Assembly (NCBI GenBank): GCA_963714145.1 | Contig: OY970235.1 | Location: 7,626,001 to 7,690,000 of the forward strand | Direction: 5' to 3' | Source: JBBWZH01 sp035544115 | Lineage (GTDB): Bacteria > Actinomycetota > Actinomycetes > Mycobacteriales > CADCTP01 | Length of the DNA stretch: 64,000 nucleotides | Part shown: positions 1 to 11,713 of the stretch, one piece after another | How the letters are laid out: each line of letters starts with the position of its first letter | How positions within the stretch are numbered: position 1 is the stretch's first letter | The notes under the pieces: generated by a model | Seen by the model: the letters and a program-made list of their open reading frames with translations, nothing else | Told to the model about the DNA's origin: nothing | Database searches by the model: none | Program-made: the position numbers and the translations under genes

Positions 1-2
1 GG

Positions 3-395
3 GTGATTCCGGTGCTGACCGATGGCGCCGTGCTGCCGACCGGTGCGGAGCTGCCGGATGACATCGCCGCGTTGGCGCGTTGCCAGTACCGGTGGCTGCG
101 CGCCGGCGATGTGGTCGCCGACCTGGACCGGCTGCACCGTGATCTTGCCGCTGCCGCGCCGGAACTCGCGGTGCGCCGCCGCCGCGGCCACCAGCCCAGG
201 GTGGTGGCGATCTGGCTGCCCGGCCGGCGGGCGGTCCGGTGGGTGGCGCACTGGCTGGTCGCCATGGGGGTCGCGTCGGCCGCGGTGGCGCAGTGCCTGC
301 CGGCGCGGAACCGGCTGCGGAACCGGGTGTGGCACAGGTCATACTTCGCCCGGGAGCACCGCCAAACCCCACCGCGTTGCCGTAGACAAAGCTGA
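3..395 (+). CDS. C-terminal part of a TIR-domain protein (cut by window edge)
   Basis: The frame is open from the left edge, so the true start probably lies upstream. The first ~50 residues (VIPVLTDGAVLP, then ELPDDIAALARCQ, then a DL-RL motif) resemble the last strand and helix of bacterial TIR domains, which act as NAD-cleaving or scaffold modules. The catalytic Glu region would lie outside the window. A basic stretch and a Trp/Ala-rich, possibly membrane-associated segment (about residues 75-100) follow. The gene ends inside the left arm of the dnaK operator, so its 3' end abuts the heat-shock operon. The TIR assignment is from motif likeness only; a different fold is possible. Confidence 0.5.
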   Translation: MIPVLTDGAVLPTGAELPDDIAALARCQYRWLRAGDVVADLDRLHRDLAAAAPELAVRRRRGHQPRVVAIWLPGRRAVRWVAHWLVAMGVASAAVAQCLPARNRLRNRVWHRSYFAREHRQTPPRCRRQS

Positions 396-411
396 GTCGG
401 GTAGGCTCAGC
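391..411 (+). promoter_or_regulatory. HAIR-like HspR operator upstream of dnaK
   Basis: GCTGAGT and GCTCAGC are separated by exactly 7 nt. The known HspR-associated inverted repeat is CTTGAGT-N7-ACTCAAG, and the TGAGT / CTCA cores and the spacing are kept. It sits 44 nt before dnaK, and hspR is encoded in the same operon, so autoregulated heat-shock repression is expected. Confidence 0.8.
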
Positions 412-454
412 TCGCTTGCTCCGATAGACATCATCTCAGATCTGAGAGGTACTC

Positions 455-2331
<1,877 letters not shown>

Positions 2332-2335
<4 letters not shown>

Positions 2336-3198
2336 CTGCGGGGTCGGAGGAGCAGAAGGTCGAGGAGCAGAAGGTCGTTGTACGCGATCGACGCAGGATC
2401 GACCCGGTGACCGGGGCAGCACGCCAGCCAGGGTCCGCGGCGCCGACCGTTGAGCCGGCGGAGGCGGCGGGCAAGCCCGCCGCCGAGCCGGCCGACGACG
2501 CGGCGCAGGCGGCCGAGCTGGCCGCCGCCCGCGCCGAGGCCACCGAGCGGACCGCGGACCTGAAGCGGATCACCGCCGAGTACGCGAACTACCGCAAGCG
2601 GGTCGACCGGGACCGGGCGGCCGTGGTCGACGGCGCCACCGGCGCCGTGCTGGCCGGGCTGCTGCCGGTGCTGGACGACATCGAGCGGGCCCGCGCGCAC
2701 GGCGACCTGACGGGCGCGTTCAAAGCGGTCGCCGACCAGTTGGAGGCCGGGCTGGAGAAGCTCGGGCTGCAGCCGTTCGGCACGGTCGGGGACGCGTTCG
2801 ATCCGATGCTGCACGAGGCGGTGGCTCACCAGGGCAGCGCCGAGGTGAGCGTGCCGACCTGCATGGTGGTGCTGCGGCGCGGCTTCAAGCATGGCGACCG
2901 GCTGCTCCGGCCGGCGCTGGTCACGGTGGCCGACCCGGCGGAAGATGCGCCGGCGGCGGCTGAGCCGGTCGCTCCGACCGACCTGCCGGCGCCGGCTGAG
3001 CAGTCGAGGAAGCCCGAGCAGTCCGAGCCGGCGGGAAAGCCGAGCGGCAAGACGCCGAGCGGCACGGATGCGGTCTGGACGCCACCGGCGTCGGCGCCAG
3101 GTGGGTCGGCGGGCACGCCGGCGGAGTCGGAAACGGACGAGGATGACGAGTCGCCGGTGGCCTGGTTTGGCGAGCCGGGCGAGCAGCAGCAGGACTGA
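2332..3198 (+). CDS. grpE: Nucleotide exchange factor GrpE
   Basis: Homodimeric ADP-release factor for DnaK. The GTG start overlaps the dnaK stop, implying translational coupling. A charged N-terminal region leads to the long dimerisation helix (AEYANYRKRVDRDR around residues 83-96), then the beta domain ending about residue 203 with VVLRRGFKHGDRLLRPALV. At 288 aa it is longer than most GrpE proteins because of a Pro/Ala/Glu/Ser-rich low-complexity tail of about 85 residues. The tail has no recognisable domain and is probably disordered. Family identity is secure; the role of the tail is unknown. Confidence 0.95.
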
Positions 3199-3222
3199 GC
3201 GGCGGAAGGGAGGAGACGCCCG

Positions 3223-4392
3223 GTGAGCACCAAGGACTTCTTGGAGAAGGACTACTACTCCGCGCTGGGCGTCGCCAAGGACGCCAGTCAGGCGGACATC
3301 AAGAAGGCATACCGCAAGCTCGCCCGTGAGCTGCACCCGGACAAGAACCCGGGCGACAACAAGGCCGAGGCCCGGTTCAAAGAGGTGTCCGAGGCCTACG
3401 ACGTGCTCTCGGACGACAAGCGCCGCCGGGAGTATGACGAGGCCCGGTCGCTGTTCGGTACCGGCGGGTTCCGGCCCAGTGCCGGCGGCGCCGGGGTGCC
3501 GTTCGACCTCGGTGACCTGTTCGGCGGTGGCCGGGCTACCGCCAGCGGTTCCGGCGGCGGCCTGGGTGACCTGTTCGGCGGGCTGTTCGGCGGCCGTGGC
3601 GGCAGCGGGCGGCGGCCCACCGCATCCGCGCCGATGCGCGGGTCGGATGTGGAAACCGAGGTGACGCTCGCCTTCACCGAGGCGGTCGCCGGTGTCACGG
3701 TGCCGCTGCAGCTGGCCAGCCCGGGCAGCTGCCGCACCTGCCAGGGCACCGGCGCGCGGCCGGGCACCCAGCCGCACGTCTGCGCCACCTGCCTGGGCAG
3801 TGGTCTGGTCACCCGCAATCAGGGCGCGTTCGCGTTCAGCGAGCCGTGCAAGGAGTGTCGGGGCACCGGCCAGGTGGTGGACGACCCCTGCCCGGACTGC
3901 CGCGGCACCGGGGTGACCCGGCAGACCCGGACCATCACGGTGCGGATCCCGCCGGGCGTCAAGGACGGCCAGCGGATCCGGCTGGCCGGCAAGGGTGCCC
4001 CCGGGCTGCGCGGCGGCCAGGCCGGCGATCTGTACGTGCGGGTGCACGTCCAGGCGCACGAGCTGTTCGGCCGCAAGGGTGAGGACATCACGCTGACCCT
4101 GCCGGTGACCTTCCCGGAGGCGGCGCTCGGCGCCAGCGTCCGGGTGCCCACCCTGGACGGCGCGGTCACCCTGCGGATCCCGCCGGGCACCACCAGCGGG
4201 CGCACCTTCCGGGTCCGCGGCAAGGGCACCCCGAAGCGCGGCGGCGGCGCCGGCGATCTGCTGATCACCGTCGACGTGACGGTGCCCGCCGCGCTGAGCC
4301 CGGAGTCCCGGGAGGCGCTGGAGAAGTACGCGGTCGCGCAGCCGGAGGACCCGCGGCCGCACATCACCAGGAGGGTGGTGGGTGATGCGTGA
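3223..4392 (+). CDS. dnaJ: Chaperone DnaJ (Hsp40, DnaJ1 type)
   Basis: Stimulates the DnaK ATPase and delivers substrates. The J-domain spans about residues 9-75 with the essential HPD at 38-40. A Gly/Phe-rich linker follows to about residue 140, then a zinc-binding domain with four CxxCxGxG motifs (about residues 168-230) and a C-terminal substrate-binding domain ending in an IPPG-rich fold. At 389 aa it is full length. GTG start with a GGGAGG-type ribosome site. The 3' end overlaps hspR. Confidence 0.97.
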   Translation: MSTKDFLEKDYYSALGVAKDASQADIKKAYRKLARELHPDKNPGDNKAEARFKEVSEAYDVLSDDKRRREYDEARSLFGTGGFRPSAGGAGVPFDLGDLFGGGRATASGSGGGLGDLFGGLFGGRGGSGRRPTASAPMRGSDVETEVTLAFTEAVAGVTVPLQLASPGSCRTCQGTGARPGTQPHVCATCLGSGLVTRNQGAFAFSEPCKECRGTGQVVDDPCPDCRGTGVTRQTRTITVRIPPGVKDGQRIRLAGKGAPGLRGGQAGDLYVRVHVQAHELFGRKGEDITLTLPVTFPEAALGASVRVPTLDGAVTLRIPPGTTSGRTFRVRGKGTPKRGGGAGDLLITVDVTVPAALSPESREALEKYAVAQPEDPRPHITRRVVGDA

Positions 4393-4747
4393 CCGTCCGA
4401 TGCCACTGCCGGAGGACGCGCCGGTGTTCGTGATCTCGGTGGCCGCGCAGCTCGCCGGGATGCACCCGCAGACGCTGCGCCAGTACGACCGGCTCGGCCT
4501 GGTCAACCCCGGGCGCACCGCCGGCGGTGGCCGCCGCTACAGCGCCCGGGACGTGGCGCTGCTGCGCGAGGTCCAGCGGCTGTCCCAGGAGGAAGGCGTC
4601 AACCTCGCCGGCATCAAGCGGATCATCGAGCTGGAGGCGCAGGTCGACGCGCTACGAGCGCAGGTCGATGCGCTGAGCCAGGAGCTGATCATGGCGCGTG
4701 GTCCGTCCACCGCGCTGGTCGTGTGGCGGCCGCAGCGGCGGCGCTGA
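4382..4747 (+). CDS. hspR: Heat-shock repressor HspR (MerR family)
   Basis: A MerR-type winged helix (VAAQLAGMHPQTLRQYDRLG, about residues 20-39), then the RRYS wing and a short coiled coil near residues 80-105. HspR uses DnaK as co-repressor at HAIR sites. The gene starts inside the dnaJ 3' end (GTG at 4382 or ATG at 4385), so it is co-translated with the chaperones it represses. At 121 aa it is short, as expected for a MerR protein without an effector domain. Confidence 0.95.
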   Translation: MMRDRPMPLPEDAPVFVISVAAQLAGMHPQTLRQYDRLGLVNPGRTAGGGRRYSARDVALLREVQRLSQEEGVNLAGIKRIIELEAQVDALRAQVDALSQELIMARGPSTALVVWRPQRRR

Positions 4748-4784
4748 CCAGCCCGCGAACGACCCTGAGGAACGTGACACATAG

Positions 4785-7394
<2,610 letters not shown>

Positions 7395-7399
7395 CCTCC

Positions 7400-7440
7400 G
7401 CTCCGCTGCCCGGGCCCGTGCCGGGGCCCGGCAGCGGAGC
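7400..7440 (+). terminator. Strong hairpin terminator after clpB
   Basis: A GC-rich inverted repeat of about 17 bp per arm (GCTCCGCTGCC... against ...GGCAGCGGAGC) with a short loop lies 6 nt after the clpB stop. It has no U-tract, as is usual in actinobacteria. It also lies beyond the end of the convergent gene at 7473 and may serve both. Confidence 0.75.
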
Positions 7441-7472
7441 GTCCGAGGCCCGGCAGGTCAGGGGCTAGAGGG

Positions 7473-7862
7473 TCAGGGCGTGCCGCGGGTGCACTCGCGT
7501 AGCTCGTCCCGGTTAGGACGGTGGCCGAGTTGGTTCTGGCAGTCGCGGTAGGTGTGCAGGCCGTACAGCCCGAGTGCGGCGGCGAAGACGAGGCCGAGCA
7601 GGCCGGTGATCAGGCCGGCGGTGGCCATCCCGCGGCCGCCGGCCCGGCCGCCCCGGGTGGCGACCATCCCGGCCACTCCCAGGACGATCGCGAGCAGCCC
7701 GAACAGCAGCCCGAGGTAGATCGTGAAGGCCAGCGGGATGGAGAGCACGCCGAGCACCAGCGCGGCGATCGCCAGCCCGCTGCGCCGCGCCGGCCCGGCC
7801 GGCTCGGTCGGCTCCCGGCCGGCCGGGTACCTCGGGAGGCCGTCACCGTCCAGGTCGCGCAT
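7473..7862 (-). CDS. DUF4190-type small membrane protein
   Basis: 129 aa. A hydrophilic N-terminus of about 30 residues precedes two long hydrophobic hairpins separated by a Gly/Arg loop (GGRAGGRGMATAGLITG). This is the pattern of DUF4190 proteins of Gram-positive membranes. A short extracellular or cytoplasmic tail contains two Cys residues (DCQNQ, RECTRG). I chose the ATG at 7862 because the longer open frame upstream is Arg/Pro-rich and shadow-like. The function of the family is unknown. It is convergent with clpB and divergent from 8197. Confidence 0.7.
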   Translation of the reverse strand: MRDLDGDGLPRYPAGREPTEPAGPARRSGLAIAALVLGVLSIPLAFTIYLGLLFGLLAIVLGVAGMVATRGGRAGGRGMATAGLITGLLGLVFAAALGLYGLHTYRDCQNQLGHRPNRDELRECTRGTP

Positions 7863-8196
7863 GGGCCCGTCCACCTCGTCCGTCGCTGCTCGGGGTCTGT
7901 TGGCCGCCCAGGCCGGACGGTCGCCGTGGCCGTCCGGTGGGACACTAGGGCATGGTCCCCGGCGCCCTGGCCGCGTGTGGCCCGGCGCCCCCGGGTTGGC
8001 CGCGCGCCGGGGCGGGTTGGGCCCGCTTGTCCTGGCTATGCTGGCCGGGTCAGCGCTGGCCAGGGTCCGATCGACGGCGGCGCGACGGTCCGGCCGGGCA
8101 CAGCTGCGCAGGCTGGTACCGCAGGCAGGTCGCGGCGGTCGGTGGCCGACTCCGTCGTGGCCGGCTGACCAGCGAGATCGACCCCTGGAGGAGCTC
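7863..8196. other. Divergent intergenic region (334 bp)
   Basis: Separates the DUF4190 gene (minus) from the Pro-rich membrane protein (plus). The only promoter-like word seen is a TATGCT at 8036-8041 facing right, without a good -35. No RNA gene or credible ORF was recognised. Open frames crossing it have skewed Arg/Pro content. Confidence 0.4.
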
Positions 8197-8814
8197 ATGA
8201 CCGGCACCAGCGGCCCCGGCCCGGATGACCCGCAGAACCCGCAGTACCCGCCGGCTCCGCAGTACCCATCCGCGCCGCCGGACCCGTCGGCCGCGCAGTA
8301 TCCGTCGGCCCCGCAGTACGACTACCCGGCCTACGCCGGCGGTCCGGGCGGCTTCGGTGCGCCGGGCGCGCCGCGCCCGCCGATGCCGCCGACGGTGCAC
8401 TGGGCCAGCATCGCGATCATCGTCCGGACGGTGTTCAGCATCATCTCGACGCTGGTCATCTTCGCCCGGCTGGACACCATCACCGACGAGGTGATGGCCA
8501 GGTCCTCCTCCGACCTGGATCGCGACTCGGCCAAGGCGGCGGTCGTGTTCGGCGCGGTGATCGCGCTGGTGGTCGCGGTGCTGCTGCTCGGCCTGGCGGT
8601 GAAGGTGCGGCAGGGCCGGAACTGGGCCCGGATCGTGGCGATCGTGCTGGCCGTGCTCGGCATCCTCGGCGGGCTCGCCCAGTTCGCCCAGCCGTACGGC
8701 GGCCTGATCGTGCTGCTCGGCGTGGTCGACCTGGCGCTGGCGATCGCCACCCTGGCGCTGCTGGTGATGCCGGCCTCGAACGAATACTTCAAAGCCGGCC
8801 GGCCCGGCAGGTGA
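8197..8814 (+). CDS. Pro/Tyr-rich four-helix membrane protein
   Basis: 205 aa with a strong GGAGGAG ribosome site 4 nt before ATG. The first ~65 residues are a disordered repeat of Pro, Gln, Tyr and Ser (QYPPAPQYPSAPP-like units). Four predicted membrane helices follow, with an RQGRNWARI basic loop of the kind seen in actinobacterial DUF-type membrane proteins with Pro-rich cytoplasmic heads. The function is not recognised. Its stop overlaps the start of the next gene (GTGA), so the two are probably co-translated. Confidence 0.75.
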   Translation: MTGTSGPGPDDPQNPQYPPAPQYPSAPPDPSAAQYPSAPQYDYPAYAGGPGGFGAPGAPRPPMPPTVHWASIAIIVRTVFSIISTLVIFARLDTITDEVMARSSSDLDRDSAKAAVVFGAVIALVVAVLLLGLAVKVRQGRNWARIVAIVLAVLGILGGLAQFAQPYGGLIVLLGVVDLALAIATLALLVMPASNEYFKAGRPGR

Positions 8815-10346
8815 CCTCGGCGGACGTCCAGGCCGAACCGCCGGCCACCAGCACCGAACCAGAGCCCGGCCCGTCCGGCGAGCAGCCGGGCGGGCCGGGC
8901 CCGTCTGCCCGGCCGGCGCTGGGCTGGGCCCCGTACGGGCTGGCGCTGCTGCTGTTCGCCGGCTATGCGGCCGGCTCGCTGGTGCGCGCCGCGCACGTCC
9001 AGACCGCGGCGTACGACCTGGGCATCTTCGCTCAGGCGGTGCGTGCGTACGCGCACTTCCAGGCGCCGATGGTGCCGATCAAGGGGCCCGGTTTCAACCT
9101 GCTCGGTGACCACTTCAGCCCGGGCCTGGCGGTGCTCGCCCCGGCCTGGTGGATCTGGTCCGACCCGCGGGTGCTGCTGGTGGCACAGGCGGCACTGCTG
9201 GCCGGGTCGGCGGTGCCGATCACCCGGCTGGCCAGCCGGCGGCTCGGCACCGGCCCGGGATTGGCGATCGGCCTGGCGTACGGCCTGTCCTGGGGGCTGC
9301 AGGGCGCGGTGGTCTTCGACTTCCACGAGATCGCGCTGGCGGTGCCGCTGCTGGCCGCGGCAATGGTGGCGCTGGCCGACCGGCGCTGGTGGCCGGCGGT
9401 CTGGTGGGCCGCGCCGGTGGTGCTGGTCAAGGAGGACCTCGGCATCACGCTGGCCGCGATCGGCGGCTACCTGCTGCTGCGCGGGCGCTGGCGCCCGGGG
9501 CTGACCGCGCTGTCGCTGGGCGCCGGCGCCTTCCTGGTCAGCACGTTGGTGATCATCCCGCGGCTGGATCACCTCTACCACACCTACCGGTACTGGGGCG
9601 TGGTCACGCACGGGCCGGCGAACACCGGCGGCGCGCCCGGGCTCGGCGACCTCTGGGGGCTGCTGACCGGGATGCCGCACCAGGTCGTCACGCCGGTCGG
9701 CAAGCTGGGCCTGGTCGCCTGGGTCTTCGGCATCACCTGCTTCCTGGCGTTGCGCTCGCCGCTGGCGCTGATCGCGGTGCCGACCCTGCTGTGGCGGCTG
9801 GTCTCGTCGAACCCGCTGTACTGGAGCACCGGCCAGGTGCACTACAACGCGATCCTGATGCCGATCGTGTTCGTCGCCCTGGTGGACGCGCTGACCAGCT
9901 TCCGGGCGGCCGCCGCCGGCCGGGCGGCCGGGGGGCGGTCGGACCGGTGGTTGCCGGCGGCGGTACGGCTGGCGCCGCTGGCGGTGCTCGCGGTCGCCGT
10001 GGTCACGCTGCCCCGGTTCTCGCTGGCCGACATCGCCCGGGCCGACCTCGGCGGCCGCACCGAGCACCAGCGGGCCGCGATCGAGCTGGCCGGCCGGATC
10101 CCGTCCGGGGCCCGGGTCTCGGCCAGCAACTACCTGGTGCCGCTGCTGGTCGGCCGGTGTGACGTGGTGCTGTTCCCGGACGTGCACAACCGGCCGATCG
10201 ACTACCTGCTGGTCGACAGCGCGAACCTGGACGGGGTGCCGGGCAACGCCGCGCTGCAGGTGCCGGCGTTCGCGGCGCTGCCGTCGCGGGGTTTCACGCC
10301 GATCGCGGACCGGGACGGGATCATCCTCTACCGCCCGCCCCGGTAG
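8811..10346 (+). CDS. DUF2079 polytopic membrane protein (GT-C-like)
   Basis: 511 aa. After a Pro/Glu-rich head of about 35 residues come many hydrophobic helices. The motif TAAYDLGIFAQAVRAY (about residues 65-80) and NLLGDHFSP (about 98-106) are the hallmark of DUF2079 proteins, thought to be related to GT-C glycosyltransferases using lipid-linked sugars. A C-terminal extracytoplasmic domain with a SASNYLVPLL motif follows. Start is GTG overlapping the previous stop. The substrate is unknown and no glycan cluster is adjacent. Confidence 0.85.
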   Translation: MTSADVQAEPPATSTEPEPGPSGEQPGGPGPSARPALGWAPYGLALLLFAGYAAGSLVRAAHVQTAAYDLGIFAQAVRAYAHFQAPMVPIKGPGFNLLGDHFSPGLAVLAPAWWIWSDPRVLLVAQAALLAGSAVPITRLASRRLGTGPGLAIGLAYGLSWGLQGAVVFDFHEIALAVPLLAAAMVALADRRWWPAVWWAAPVVLVKEDLGITLAAIGGYLLLRGRWRPGLTALSLGAGAFLVSTLVIIPRLDHLYHTYRYWGVVTHGPANTGGAPGLGDLWGLLTGMPHQVVTPVGKLGLVAWVFGITCFLALRSPLALIAVPTLLWRLVSSNPLYWSTGQVHYNAILMPIVFVALVDALTSFRAAAAGRAAGGRSDRWLPAAVRLAPLAVLAVAVVTLPRFSLADIARADLGGRTEHQRAAIELAGRIPSGARVSASNYLVPLLVGRCDVVLFPDVHNRPIDYLLVDSANLDGVPGNAALQVPAFAALPSRGFTPIADRDGIILYRPPR

Positions 10347-10364
10347 AGCGTCCCGGCGCAGCGA

Positions 10365-10406
10365 CGGGCCCGCCCTCCCGGAGGCGCCGGGGAGAGCGGG
10401 CCCGTT
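10365..10406. terminator. Bidirectional terminator between convergent genes
   Basis: ACGGGCCCGC and GCGGGCCCGT form perfect 10-bp arms, extended by CCTCCCGG / CCGGGGAG with one bulge. It lies between the stops of the DUF2079 gene (+) and the sedolisin gene (-). Confidence 0.8.
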
Positions 10407-10436
10407 CTCAGTGCAGCAGGCGGCCCTGCTGTGCGG

Positions 10437-11672
10437 TCAGAACGAACCTGTGCCGTTCGGAGTGCCCAGCCCGGTTGGCGCGTCGTAGCCGCGCACACCG
10501 GTGCAGAGGTAGTCCTCGCCGCAGAAGCCGTTGGAGCCGCCGACCACGTCGTTCAGGTGGCCGCGGTGGGCGTACAGGAACGAGGCGTCGTTGATCTGCC
10601 GGCCGTTGCCGGCCAGCGCGAAGACCCCGGCGATGATCGGGGCCGCGGCGCTGGTGCCGCCGACCAGGATCCAGCCGTTGTCGGGGCCCAGGCCGAAGGT
10701 GTCGTACACGGCCACCGGGGTGTCCCCGTCGGCGACCGCCGAGACGTCCGACACCGTGCGCATCTGGCAGTTCCGGTCGTGCTGCCAGCGCGGCTTGTCG
10801 ATCCAGGCCGAGCAGCCGGAGCCGGCGCCGGCCCAGGCGGTCTCGGTCCAGCCGCGGCGGTTGTCGGCCCGGTTCAGGGAGGTGCCGCCGACCGAGATCA
10901 CGCTGTTGAGCACGGCCGGGAAGGACGCGGTGGTGAAGCCGAAGTCACCGGACGAGACGGTGATCGGCACGCCGCGGTGCCGGTAGCTGGCCGCGAACTC
11001 GTCCATCCCGTTGAACTCGTCGGTGCCGTAGCTGTTGGACACCTCGGTGGCGCCGAGCCGGACCGCCGTGTCGACCGCGGCGGCCAGCGACTCCAGCAGG
11101 TTGTCGTCGCCCTCGACCAGCAGGATGTGGCACTTCGGGCAGACCGCCGACACCATCTGGATGTCCAGCGCGATCTCCACGCCCCAGCCCACGTCCGGCT
11201 CGGGCAGCGGCGCCGCGGCGCCGCGCTGGTTCACCTTGCGGAAGCAGCCGTTGGCGGTGGTGCAGGCCGGCAGCCCGAACGTGCTGCGGTAGACGGCGAG
11301 GTCGGCCTCGGCGTTCGGGTTGTCGAAGGCGTCCACGATCGCGACGGTCTGGCCGGCGCCCCGGGTCCGGGTGGGCAGGTTGTACGCGTCGGCCAGGTCG
11401 GCCGGGCCGTAGCCGGCCGGCTGGACCACCGCCGGGGCGGCACCGCCGCCGGCCGCGGACCGGGCGGCCCGGTCGGAGCGGAACTGGGCGAAGCAGCGGG
11501 CGTGCCCGGCCGGCGCGTCCGCACAGGCCGGCCGCTGGCCGGCGGCCTGGCTCGGCGCGGCGGGCGCGGCACCGGCTGGCGCGGCACCGGCTGGTAGCGC
11601 CAGGCCGGCGGCGACGCCGATCGCCAGCAGGCCGACCACGGCCGGCCGCCAGCGTCTGCTGGAACGGATCAT
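10437..11672 (-). CDS. Secreted sedolisin-family (S53) serine-carboxyl protease
   Basis: 411 aa with a Sec-type signal (RRWRP, then a hydrophobic stretch to an AGAAPAGAA cleavage region). The S53 catalytic set is visible: Glu and Asp in GVEIALDIQ (about residues 164-172), the oxyanion Asp in SSGDFGF (about 238) and nucleophile Ser in GGTSAAAP (about 339). The propeptide is very short compared with kumamolisin-type enzymes. The start at 11672 has a GGGAGGGAAG ribosome site. A longer start at 11717 would overlap the upstream stop. It is downstream of, and probably coupled with, the 765-aa secreted protein at 11714. Confidence 0.88.
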   Translation of the reverse strand: MIRSSRRWRPAVVGLLAIGVAAGLALPAGAAPAGAAPAAPSQAAGQRPACADAPAGHARCFAQFRSDRAARSAAGGGAAPAVVQPAGYGPADLADAYNLPTRTRGAGQTVAIVDAFDNPNAEADLAVYRSTFGLPACTTANGCFRKVNQRGAAAPLPEPDVGWGVEIALDIQMVSAVCPKCHILLVEGDDNLLESLAAAVDTAVRLGATEVSNSYGTDEFNGMDEFAASYRHRGVPITVSSGDFGFTTASFPAVLNSVISVGGTSLNRADNRRGWTETAWAGAGSGCSAWIDKPRWQHDRNCQMRTVSDVSAVADGDTPVAVYDTFGLGPDNGWILVGGTSAAAPIIAGVFALAGNGRQINDASFLYAHRGHLNDVVGGSNGFCGEDYLCTGVRGYDAPTGLGTPNGTGSF

Positions 11673-11713
11673 GCTTCCCTCCCGGGGGATCGAGCGGCGG
11701 AGAATCAACGGGC

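Noticed and set aside
8331..10187. Minus-strand frame opposite the DUF2079 gene
   Set aside because: Gln/Arg/His-rich low-complexity translation; no ribosome site; shadow.
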